Assembly (NCBI GenBank): GCA_947085325.1
Contig: CAMTVY010000010.1
Location: 163,673 to 227,672, forward strand
DNA: 64,000 nucleotides
Direction: 5' to 3'
From: JAQBXX01 sp947085325
GTDB lineage: Bacteria; Pseudomonadota; Gammaproteobacteria; SURF-13
Under the pieces are notes generated by a model. That model ran no database searches, was not told the DNA's origin, and worked only from the letters and a program-made list of their open reading frames with translations. Shown here in pieces: positions 54,471 to 61,828 of the stretch; position 1 is the stretch's first letter, and each line of letters opens with the position of its first letter. The translations under genes and the position numbers were made by a program.

Positions 54471-54489
54471 CCTGCTTTTTAGAAGCAGG
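54471..54489 (-). terminator. hairpin between pfp and hppA
   Basis: CCTGCTT and AAGCAGG form a 7-bp stem directly after the pfp stop. No T tract follows on the transcribed strand, so readthrough into hppA is plausible. The rest of the 123-bp gap shows nothing else I would name. Confidence 0.3.
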
Positions 54490-54490
54490 G

Positions 54491-55759
54491 TTACTTTTTA
54501 ATCTTAAAGGTGGTTTTCAGCCGCTTCGGTACGGCCGCATTCTTGAGGCGCACATACTGCGGCAAGCCGTTTTTGTACGGTGGGTAGTCTTCGCCGGCAA
54601 TCAGCGGCTCCAGATAGGCACGGCATTTGTCGGTGATGCCGAAACCGTCCGGGCTGATGAAGTTCTTGGGCATCATCTTTTCCACATTCGCCACCTGGGA
54701 TAGCTGTGCCATGCCGACTTTCCATTTGTAGGGTGTGCTGGAGACGCGCTCCACGGTGGGCATGACCGCGTTGTGGCCTTTGAGGGCGAACTCCACCGCC
54801 GCCTTGCCCATGGCGTAGGCCTGGGCGACATCGGTCCTGGAGGCGATGTGGCGGGCAGCGCGCTGGAGATAGTCTGCCACCGCCCAGTGATACTTGAGGC
54901 CCAGACCTTCTTTAATAATGTTGGCCACGACCGGTGCCACCCCCCCGAGTTGGGCATGGCCAAAGGCGTCACGCAGGCCTTGATCGGAGAGGAAGTTGCC
55001 ATCCGCTCCCTTCACGCCCTCGGAGACTACGACCGAGCAGTAGCCGAACTTCTTGACCAGTCTGTCTACCCTGGCGAGGAACTTGGTTTGGTCGAAGGGC
55101 ACTTCCGGGAACAGGATGACGATAGGAATATCGCAGTCCTTGCTTGAGGCCAGGCCACCCGCCGCCGCGATCCAGCCCGCGTGACGGCCCATGACCTCGA
55201 TCACGAACACCTTGGTTGAGGTCTTGCACATCGAGGCCACGTCGAAGCTCGCCTCGCGGGTGGAGATGGCGATGTACTTGGCCACCGAGCCAAAGCCCGG
55301 GCAGGTGTCGGTGATGGGCAGGTCGTTATCCACGGTCTTGGGCACGTGGATGGCCTGTAGCGGATAGCCCAGTTTTTCCGAGAGCTGTGAGACCTTGAGG
55401 CAGGTGTCGGCGGAGTCGCCGCCACCGTTATAGAAGAAGTAACCGATGTTGTGGGCCTTGAACACTTCGATCAGGCGCTCGTACTCGGCACGGCTTTGCT
55501 CCAGGCCCTTGAGCTTGAAGCGGCACGAGCCGAAGGCCCCGGCGGGGGTATGGCGCAGCGCCGCGATGGCCTTGGCGGATTCCTTGCTGGTGTCGATCAG
55601 GTCTTCGGTGAGCGCGCCGATGATGCCGTTGCGGCCCGCGTAGACCTTGCCGATCTTGTCCTTGTGCTTGCGCGCGGTTTCGAGCACTCCGCAGGCGGAG
55701 GCGTTGATCACCGCAGTGACTCCGCCCGATTGGGCGTAAAAGGCATTCTTCTTTGGCAT
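54491..55759 (-). CDS. pfp: diphosphate-dependent 6-phosphofructokinase
   Basis: This PPi-PFK (422 aa) interconverts fructose-6-phosphate and fructose-1,6-bisphosphate using pyrophosphate. PPi specificity is read from NGGGDSADT (Asp where ATP enzymes have Gly) and PKTVDNDLP (Lys in place of Gly). Catalytic TVDNDLP and VMGRHAGWIA are present. The reversible enzyme is common in autotrophic and methanotrophic gammaproteobacteria. hppA follows on the same strand. Confidence 0.95.
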   Translation of the reverse strand: MPKKNAFYAQSGGVTAVINASACGVLETARKHKDKIGKVYAGRNGIIGALTEDLIDTSKESAKAIAALRHTPAGAFGSCRFKLKGLEQSRAEYERLIEVFKAHNIGYFFYNGGGDSADTCLKVSQLSEKLGYPLQAIHVPKTVDNDLPITDTCPGFGSVAKYIAISTREASFDVASMCKTSTKVFVIEVMGRHAGWIAAAGGLASSKDCDIPIVILFPEVPFDQTKFLARVDRLVKKFGYCSVVVSEGVKGADGNFLSDQGLRDAFGHAQLGGVAPVVANIIKEGLGLKYHWAVADYLQRAARHIASRTDVAQAYAMGKAAVEFALKGHNAVMPTVERVSSTPYKWKVGMAQLSQVANVEKMMPKNFISPDGFGITDKCRAYLEPLIAGEDYPPYKNGLPQYVRLKNAAVPKRLKTTFKIKK

Positions 55760-55938
55760 GCTCCCTCACGTATGCTTTTTGAGTAAACCGCGCCAGAGTG
55801 TAACGCATCATGCATCTTGGGCAAAGAGGTGCTGTTAAAAACATGAGGACACATTTGTGTGTGATGCGGGAGTGTTCAAGTCCCTCATTTGGCGTCTGAC
55901 ATGCTGCGATACGGACACCAACTTTTTCTTCTGATACG

Positions 55939-55967
55939 TTGACTTAGATGCAGGCTGAGGGTAGCTT
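55939..55967 (+). promoter_or_regulatory. possible sigma-70 promoter of adk
   Basis: TTGACT at 55939-55944 and TAGCTT at 55962-55967 are separated by 17 bases. The -35 is good and the -10 poor. It lies in the ~300-bp divergent region between pfp and adk (55760-56060), in which nothing else was recognised. Confidence 0.35.
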
Positions 55968-56060
55968 AACGCATGCCGAAACTCATCGTCACTAATAGGG
56001 TGGCGGATAAGTATGGTGGAAAAGATCAATAACGACACCACAACAAGAGCGAGGAAGGCC

Positions 56061-57287
56061 ATGAGAATAGTCCTGTTAGGAGCGCCCGGCTCAGGTAAAG
56101 GGACGCAAGCCAAGCTGCTGGTGCAGAAATATAAAATCCCCCAAATCTCGACCGGCGACCTGTTGCGGGCTGCAGTTGCAGCGGGCACACCGCTGGGCAA
56201 GCAGGCGCGTGCTGCGATGGATGCCGGGCAGTTGGTCTCGGACGATATCGTGCTCGGCATGATTGCCGAACGGCTGAACAGCATGGACGCCCGCAATGGT
56301 TTCATTCTGGACGGCTTCCCGCGCAATATTCCCCAGGCCGAGGCGCTGGATGCCATGCTCGCGCGACTGGAGCATCCCCTGCAGGTTGCGTTACTTATCG
56401 AGGTGGACTTCGACATCCTCATGCAGCGGCTGACGGGTCGGCGCACCTGTGAGCTGTGCAGTGAGACCTACAATGTCTATACCTCACCGCCAAGACTCGA
56501 CGACAAGTGCGACAAGTGCGGTGGAAATCTGCGGCATCGTGCGGACGATAACGAAGAAACTATCGGCAGCCGACTGCGTGTTTATGATGCTCAGACCGCA
56601 CCACTGATTGCCTACTATCGCAATCAGGGCAAGCTGCGCACGGTGCAGGGCGTGGGTGAGATCAACGATATCTACACTGCCATGCGCAAGATTATTGATG
56701 GCGCGGAGACAGAAGCAAAGAGCAGCACGGTGAAGCAGGGCATGATAGAAGTACCGGCAAGCGAAAATAAACTCTTGCCTAAACAGGTTGATGCGAGCAG
56801 AATGCCGGCATCAAGAAAGGCGCAAGCGATTTCGTCGGGTGCAAAAGTATCTGTGAAGCTCGCGCAGAAGAAGGCGGGCGGGAAGGTGGCACCGAAGAAG
56901 GCGACGGCGAAGAAAGGGGCGGCAGCAGCGAAGAAAGCAGGTGTGAAGCAGCCCGGTGTACGGAAAGTAGTAAAGAAAAAGCCGTCCAGGACGATAACAC
57001 CGAAAACGGTAGCGAGAAAGAAGGCAGCTCCAAAGAAGGTAGTACCGAAGAAGGCAGTACCCAAGAGAGCAACTGCAATCAAGGCAACACCAAAAAAGGA
57101 GATATCAATGAAGAAAGCAACCAAGAAGCCTGCTGCAAAGAAAGCAACCAAGAAGCCTGCTGCAAAGAAGGTAGCCAAGAAGAAGGTCGTAAAGAAGAAG
57201 CCAGCTGCAAAGAAGACTGCGGTAAAGAAGAAGCCAGCTGCAAAGAAGAAGCCGGCCGCGAAGAAGAAGGCTGCCGCGAAGAAGTAA
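56061..57287 (+). CDS. adk: adenylate kinase with C-terminal histone-H1-like lysine-rich extension
   Basis: Residues 1 to about 215 are a complete adenylate kinase (ATP + AMP = 2 ADP). The P loop is GAPGSGKGTQ, the AMP site STGDLLRAA, DGFPRN follows, and the LID carries a zinc-type Cys4 (CELC, CDKC). After a linker, residues about 260-408 are dominated by K, A, P and V in KKPAAKK-type repeats, as in bacterial histone-H1-like proteins. Normal Adk ends near 215-220. GAGGAAGG precedes ATG 56061. An internal SD and ATG at 57108 may release the tail as its own protein. The frame is open throughout, so a fusion is what the sequence shows. Confidence 0.9.
   Translation: MRIVLLGAPGSGKGTQAKLLVQKYKIPQISTGDLLRAAVAAGTPLGKQARAAMDAGQLVSDDIVLGMIAERLNSMDARNGFILDGFPRNIPQAEALDAMLARLEHPLQVALLIEVDFDILMQRLTGRRTCELCSETYNVYTSPPRLDDKCDKCGGNLRHRADDNEETIGSRLRVYDAQTAPLIAYYRNQGKLRTVQGVGEINDIYTAMRKIIDGAETEAKSSTVKQGMIEVPASENKLLPKQVDASRMPASRKAQAISSGAKVSVKLAQKKAGGKVAPKKATAKKGAAAAKKAGVKQPGVRKVVKKKPSRTITPKTVARKKAAPKKVVPKKAVPKRATAIKATPKKEISMKKATKKPAAKKATKKPAAKKVAKKKVVKKKPAAKKTAVKKKPAAKKKPAAKKKAAAKK
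57108..57287 (+). CDS. possible internally initiated histone-H1-like peptide
   Basis: An in-frame ATG within the adk tail is preceded by AAGGAG with 6-bp spacing, a stronger ribosome site than most real starts in the window. It would give a 59-aa very basic peptide (MKKATKKPAAKKATKKPAAK and so on) of Lys-Pro-Ala repeats. Such proteins bind DNA or RNA non-specifically. Whether it is made separately, only as the fusion, or both cannot be told from sequence. Confidence 0.45.
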   Translation: MKKATKKPAAKKATKKPAAKKVAKKKVVKKKPAAKKTAVKKKPAAKKKPAAKKKAAAKK

Positions 57288-57311
57288 TAGCATCAGCTGT
57301 CCTGCATGTCA

Positions 57312-57337
57312 GGGGGTGGCTGATCCCACCCCCTTGC
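57312..57337 (+). terminator. terminator-like hairpin after adk
   Basis: GGGGGTGG (57312-57319) pairs with CCACCCCC (57326-57333), followed by TTGCTTTTGG. A strong stem with a short, interrupted T tract, 24 bases after the adk stop. Confidence 0.65.
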
Positions 57338-57431
57338 TTTTGGTCGTATCTCCCCCCACAGTAGGTATTATCCCATTCTCCGTTGAGAATCGCGTGGACG
57401 TGCGTTCTGCGCGCCAAGACCATTACTGATC

Positions 57432-58472
57432 ATGAAATTCACTGACGAAGCCTATATCCATGTAGAGGGCGGTGCCGGCGGCGGTGGCTGTGTGAGCTTC
57501 CGGCGTGAGAAATTCATCCCCTTCGGCGGGCCCAACGGCGGAGACGGGGGGGATGGTGGCAGTATCTATCTGGTCGCTGCGCCGGAAATCAACACCTTGG
57601 TCGATTTCCGCTACAAACGTGTCTTCCACGCCGAGCGCGGCCAGAAGGGGATGGGCAGTGATTGTACCGGCAGGAGTGGAGCCGACCTGCTGATCAAGGT
57701 GCCGCCCGGCACCCTGGTGATGGATGCGGACACCGAAGAGGAAATCGGTGATCTGACGGAGCCCGGCACGAGGCTGTGCGTGGCGCGCGGCGGCTTTCAT
57801 GGCTTGGGTAATGCCCGCTTCAAGAGCAGCACCAACCGGGCACCACGGCAGTTCACGCCGGGCACGCCGGGAGAGGTGCGGAAGCTGCGCCTGGAGCTTA
57901 AGCTGTTGGCGGACGTCGGCCTGTTGGGGCTGCCGAACGCGGGCAAATCCACATTGATCCGTGCGGTGTCCGCCGCCCGGCCCAAGGTGGCCGGCTATCC
58001 GTTTACTACACTGCACCCGAACCTGGGGGTGGTGAGTGTCGAGGCGCACCGGAGTTTTGTGATCGCTGACATACCCGGCGTGATCGAGGGTGCGGCCGAA
58101 GGCGCCGGGCTGGGTTTGCAGTTCCTGCGCCACCTGTCGCGCACGCACCTGTTGCTGCACGTGGTGGATACGGCCCCGTTGACGGACACGGATGACCCGG
58201 TTCAGGCCGTGCGCACAGTGGAGGCCGAACTCAATAAATTCAGCCCCGAATTGGCCGCGCGCGAGCGCTGGCTGGTGTTGAACAAGATCGACATGCTGCC
58301 GGAGGATGAGCGTGCTGAGCGTGTGCGCGCAGTCGTCAAACGACTCGGGTGGCAGGGGCCAGTGTACCCGATTTCCGCCATTAACGGCGGTGGTTGCCGC
58401 GAACTGACACAGGCGGTGATGGTGTATCTGGAAAAGCAGGTACAAGATACAAGGGAAAAGATACAAGAATAA
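57432..58472 (+). CDS. obgE: Obg family GTPase
   Basis: ObgE/CgtA (346 aa) is a ribosome-associated GTPase. The glycine-rich Obg domain covers about residues 1-157 (VEGGAGGGGCVSFRREKF, GPNGGDGGDGGSIYLV). G1 GLPNAGKS is at 166-173, with the switch TTLHPNLGVV, G3 DIPGVIEGA and G4 NKID. It lacks the long acidic C-terminus of E. coli. The last residues (KQVQDTREKIQE) are encoded by one arm of a 26-bp inverted repeat. Confidence 0.96.
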   Translation: MKFTDEAYIHVEGGAGGGGCVSFRREKFIPFGGPNGGDGGDGGSIYLVAAPEINTLVDFRYKRVFHAERGQKGMGSDCTGRSGADLLIKVPPGTLVMDADTEEEIGDLTEPGTRLCVARGGFHGLGNARFKSSTNRAPRQFTPGTPGEVRKLRLELKLLADVGLLGLPNAGKSTLIRAVSAARPKVAGYPFTTLHPNLGVVSVEAHRSFVIADIPGVIEGAAEGAGLGLQFLRHLSRTHLLLHVVDTAPLTDTDDPVQAVRTVEAELNKFSPELAARERWLVLNKIDMLPEDERAERVRAVVKRLGWQGPVYPISAINGGGCRELTQAVMVYLEKQVQDTREKIQE

Positions 58473-58533
58473 AATCACAGCTCTGCCTTGCTCTTTACTT
58501 GTATCTGGTATCTTTTCCCTTGTATCTTGTACC
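58439..58533. repeat. 26-bp perfect inverted repeat joining obgE and proB
   Basis: The arm at 58439-58464 (begins GGTACAAGATACAAGGG) is matched exactly in inverse at 58508-58533, with a 43-base centre. The left arm encodes the ObgE C-terminus; the right arm ends 2 bases before the proB ATG. As RNA it would form a long stem next to the proB start. Confidence 0.85.
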
Positions 58534-58535
58534 TT

Positions 58536-59660
58536 ATGTTAAAGAGACAACAACTTGGTCGATCACGCCGCTGGGTGGTCAAGATAGGCAGTGCGCTGCT
58601 GACCAACGAGGGGCGCGGTCTCGACGTATCCGGCATCGGCGTCTGGGTGGAGCAGATGGCTGCACTCCGGCGTGCAGGCATCGAACTGGTGCTGGTGTCC
58701 TCAGGCGCAGTGGCCGAAGGGGTGAAGCGGCTGGGTTGGCGCCAGCGCCCGAGCGCACTATACGAGCTGCAAGCCGCCGCTGCTGTGGGACAAATGGGTC
58801 TGGTGCAGGCCTACGAGTCCTGTTTTCAGCGCCACGGCATGCACACGGCGCAGATTCTGCTTACCCATGACGACCTCTCCCACCGCAAGCGCTACCTTAA
58901 TGCGCGCAGCACACTGCGAACCTTGCTCAAGCTCGGTGTGGTGCCGGTGGTGAATGAAAACGATACGGTGGCGACAGAGGAAATCCGCTTCGGTGACAAC
59001 GATACCCTGGCGGCATTGGTAGCCAATCTGGTTGAGGCGGAGTTGCTGGTGATTCTCACTGATCAGCCCGGCATGTTTGAGGCCGACCCGCGTGCTCAAC
59101 CCGACGCCAAGCTCATCCGCGAGGCCCGGGCGGGAGACGCCAGTCTGGAAGCCATGGCGGGCGGCAGTTCAGGTGCGCTGGGGCGCGGCGGCATGCTGAC
59201 CAAGGTGCGGGCGGCGGCGCAGGCGGCACGCTCCGGGGCCTCTACCCTGATAGTCTCCGGGCGTGAGGCAGACGTGCTGCTGCGTATCGTCCAGGGTGAA
59301 GAAAGCGGTACGCTGCTGTATTCCAGCGAAGGCCCGCTGGCGGCGCGCAAGCAGTGGCTGGCCGGGCAGTTACAGCTGCGTGGGCGTCTCACCCTGGACG
59401 CAGGTGCGGCCAGGGTGCTGTGCGAGGCCGGCAAGAGTCTGCTGTCAGTGGGTGTGGTCGCTGTAGAGGGCATGTTTGCCCGCGGTGAGGCGGTGGCCTG
59501 TCTGGCGCCCGATGGCAAGGAGATCGCCCGCGGGCTGGTGAACTACAACGCCGATGAAGTGCGTAAAATAATGCGTCACCCCAGCGACAAGATCGTGGAG
59601 TTGCTGGGTTATGTGGATGAGCCCGAGCTTATCCATCGCGATAATCTGGTGCTGATTTAG
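58536..59660 (+). CDS. proB: glutamate 5-kinase
   Basis: ProB (374 aa) phosphorylates glutamate in the first step of proline synthesis. The amino-acid kinase domain starts RRWVVKIGSALLTNEGRGLD, with VLVSSGAVAEG and NENDTVATEEIRFGDNDTLAALVA. A C-terminal PUA domain covers about 280-370. ATG 58536 is the homology-supported start; the frame extends to 58488 through the inverted repeat. There is no clear SD, and the start abuts the repeat arm. obgE-proB linkage is common. Confidence 0.95.
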   Translation: MLKRQQLGRSRRWVVKIGSALLTNEGRGLDVSGIGVWVEQMAALRRAGIELVLVSSGAVAEGVKRLGWRQRPSALYELQAAAAVGQMGLVQAYESCFQRHGMHTAQILLTHDDLSHRKRYLNARSTLRTLLKLGVVPVVNENDTVATEEIRFGDNDTLAALVANLVEAELLVILTDQPGMFEADPRAQPDAKLIREARAGDASLEAMAGGSSGALGRGGMLTKVRAAAQAARSGASTLIVSGREADVLLRIVQGEESGTLLYSSEGPLAARKQWLAGQLQLRGRLTLDAGAARVLCEAGKSLLSVGVVAVEGMFARGEAVACLAPDGKEIARGLVNYNADEVRKIMRHPSDKIVELLGYVDEPELIHRDNLVLI

Positions 59661-59669
59661 AATCAGTTG

Positions 59670-59741
59670 CTAGTGGCGAGTAGCGAGCAACTCATAGCCC
59701 TGCTTAATGGTAGTTCCTAGCTACTAGCCACTCGCTACTCG
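59670..59741. repeat. inverted CGAGTAGCGAG repeats after proB
   Basis: CTAGTGGCGAGTAGCGAG at 59670-59687 and an inverse CTCGCTACTCG at 59731-59741 (preceded by CTACTAGCCA) share an 11-bp core. Related words recur near 63906-63944. It looks like a simple dispersed repeat in the 127-bp gap between convergent proB and the flavoprotein gene. Confidence 0.5.
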
Positions 59742-59744
59742 TGA

Positions 59745-59776
59745 GTAGACCGGTTCAAGCCGAAGGCGGATCCGAC
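59745..59776. repeat. degenerate palindromic repeat, GTAG-GGATC family
   Basis: The sequence begins GTAGACCGGTTCAAGC and ends GGCGGATCCGAC, resembling the elements at 17604 and 24296 but with a decayed left arm. It lies 11 bases beyond the stop of the convergent flavoprotein gene. Confidence 0.4.
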
Positions 59777-59787
59777 AAAATAACTCC

Positions 59788-60930
59788 CTACGCCAGCACT
59801 GCCGGGAGCTGTTTGATCCAGGTGTTCTTTTCCGCTGTGGCCGAGCCGGTGAGCGCCATGCCGCGCAGGGCGTGATCGGCGTTATAGAACAGTGCCCGCA
59901 CGCCGTCGGCGCGCTCTTCCACCTCCCACTGCCCCTGTTCGGCAGGGGGCGGCGACACTACCACCGGATGCGCCGGGGTCTTCACCAGTACCGGCATGGC
60001 GGGGTAACTCACCGCCGTGGGCACGCCAGCAAGCGTCTTGGCGAGTGCGCGCGCACAGGTCATGAGCGGCATCACGAACGGCAATACCAGCCCTGCCACT
60101 TCCGCACAATCACCGAGCGCATAGATATCGGGTTGGCTGGCGAGCAGATGGCGGTTTACCACAATACCGCGTTTTACCTCCAGCCCGGTCTCACGGGCCA
60201 GATCGGTACGTGCGCGCAGGCCGACGGCGGAGAGTACGATATCGGTTTCGAGCACGGCGCCGTCGGCCAATGTGAGGCGGTATCCGGCGCCATGTTTGTC
60301 CACGGCCTGCACCGTGTTGCCGAGGTGCCAGGCCACGCCAAGCCGGGTGAGCGCCTTTTCCAGCGCGCGTCCGGCCTGCTCCGGTATCAGGCGATCCAGC
60401 GGCGTCTTGCCGGAGCCGATGACCTCGACCTGGAAGCCCGCTGCCTGCAGGTCATTGGCAAACTCGCAGCCGATCAGTCCGGCGCCGATGATGGCAACCC
60501 GCTTTTTGCCTGCCAGCGCATGTCGGAAGCGGGTGTAGTCGGCGAGATCATTGACGGCATAGACGTCCGCTGTGCCGTCACCCGTGAGCGGGGGGCGCAG
60601 CGGGTCGGCGCCCAAGGCCAGCACCAGTGTGTCATAGGCTAAGGTTTCATCGCGCGCCTTGAGGGTGTGTGCGGCCGGGTCAATGGCGGTTACGCGGGTT
60701 TCGATCCAGAGCCTGGCCTTGAGGTCGGCTGCCATCCTGGTGCTGTCTGCGGTGGCCAGTTGTTCGGGCTGTGTGCCCTTGCTGAGCGCATTGGAGAGCA
60801 TCGGCTTGGAATAGAAGCGCCCGTCATCGGCGGTAATGATGTGCAGAGGGATATCAGTATCCAGTTTGCGCAGCTCGCGCGCCAGGGTATAACCGGCCAG
60901 GCCGGTACCAATGATAATGACAGGCCTCAT
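59788..60930 (-). CDS. FAD-dependent pyridine nucleotide-disulphide family reductase, rubredoxin-NAD+ reductase type
   Basis: The 380-aa flavoprotein has the FAD fingerprint PVIIIGTGLAGYTLARELRK at the N-terminus, NAD site VAIIGAGLIGCEFANDL, the ATG-like LVLALGADPLRPP, and DIYALGDCAEV. The C-terminal domain (CARALAKTLAG, VVVSPPPAEQGQW) resembles RubB-type rubredoxin reductases, which pass electrons from NADH to rubredoxin. No rubredoxin gene is adjacent. ATG 60930 overlaps the speE stop as ATGA; the longer frame into speE is not coding. Confidence 0.82.
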   Translation of the reverse strand: MRPVIIIGTGLAGYTLARELRKLDTDIPLHIITADDGRFYSKPMLSNALSKGTQPEQLATADSTRMAADLKARLWIETRVTAIDPAAHTLKARDETLAYDTLVLALGADPLRPPLTGDGTADVYAVNDLADYTRFRHALAGKKRVAIIGAGLIGCEFANDLQAAGFQVEVIGSGKTPLDRLIPEQAGRALEKALTRLGVAWHLGNTVQAVDKHGAGYRLTLADGAVLETDIVLSAVGLRARTDLARETGLEVKRGIVVNRHLLASQPDIYALGDCAEVAGLVLPFVMPLMTCARALAKTLAGVPTAVSYPAMPVLVKTPAHPVVVSPPPAEQGQWEVEERADGVRALFYNADHALRGMALTGSATAEKNTWIKQLPAVLA

Positions 60931-61778
60931 GGCGCAGGTGCCCGCGCGTCCAGCTGCTCGCGCAGGAACTGCGGCAGGGCGAAGGCCGCCCGGTGGATGG
61001 ACGGGTTGTAGTAGCGCGTGCGGAGGGGCTGCTCGCGCGGGCTGTCGAGCGAGCAGCCCTTGCCTGCCAACGTCGCGCTCCACCAGCCGGAGGGATAGGT
61101 ACACTGCGGAAAGGGCAGGGTGCGCACGTCGCTGAAGCCCGCTGCGCGGAGTGCGCCGTGCATGGAACAGATCAGGTCGGCATGAAACAGCGGCGACTCG
61201 CTTTGCGCCGCCAGGATGCCGCCGGGGCGCAGCGCACGCCAGCAGTCTTTATAAAAGGCCTCGGAAAACAAGCCTGCTGCCGGGCCAATGGGGTCCGTAC
61301 CGTCGACGATAATCACATCAAACTTCCCGGCCTCGGCGTCGGCTGCCCACGCGATGCCATCGGTGAACAGGAGCCGTGCACGCGCATCGTGGTTGGAGGC
61401 AGTAAGCTCGGGGAAGTATTGCTCGGCGACGCGTGTTACGCGTTCGTCGAGTTCGACTTGGACGACTTCGGCCACCGGGTGCTTCAGTACTTCGTGCAGC
61501 GTGCCGCAGTCGCCGCCGCCGATGATGAGTACAGCCTTGGGTTCGGCGTGAGAAAACAGCGCCGGGTGCGACATCATCTCGTGGTAGATAAAGTTGTCCC
61601 GGTCAGTTACCATCACCAGGCCATCGAGGGTCATCAGCCGGCCAAAACCCTCGGTTTCGTAAATCTCGATGCGTTGATAGGGAGATTGCTCATCATGCAG
61701 TTTGCGTGCGGTCTTGAGCGAGATGGCCGATCCTTGTCCCGCCCATACTTCTGTGTACCAGAGACCGTCCATCGTCAT
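60927..61778 (-). CDS. speE: spermidine synthase
   Basis: SpeE (283 aa) moves an aminopropyl group from decarboxylated SAM to putrescine. MDGLWYTEVW, YETEGFGRLMTLDG, IGGGDCGTLHEVLKH and VDGTDPIGPAAGLFSEAFY are the binding and catalytic segments (the usual GGGDG reads GGGDC). ATG 61778 (AAGGAC upstream) is preferred; ATG 61772 is possible. It is divergent from speA with about 50 bp between, so the two share a regulatory region. Confidence 0.94.
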   Translation of the reverse strand: MTMDGLWYTEVWAGQGSAISLKTARKLHDEQSPYQRIEIYETEGFGRLMTLDGLVMVTDRDNFIYHEMMSHPALFSHAEPKAVLIIGGGDCGTLHEVLKHPVAEVVQVELDERVTRVAEQYFPELTASNHDARARLLFTDGIAWAADAEAGKFDVIIVDGTDPIGPAAGLFSEAFYKDCWRALRPGGILAAQSESPLFHADLICSMHGALRAAGFSDVRTLPFPQCTYPSGWWSATLAGKGCSLDSPREQPLRTRYYNPSIHRAAFALPQFLREQLDARAPAP

Positions 61779-61828
61779 AATGCGAAGTCCTTTTGTGGAT
61801 AGTGGGGGACACCAGAGATAATAGCAAA

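Noticed and set aside
55835..56446. A 203-codon minus-strand frame across the pfp-adk gap
   Set aside because: It overlaps the adk coding start antisense, lacks homology, and has no ribosome site.
57110..57285. Repetitive AAGAAGCC-rich DNA as a tandem repeat or CRISPR-like array
   Set aside because: The repeats keep one reading frame and encode KKPAAKK units, with no regular repeat-spacer pattern.
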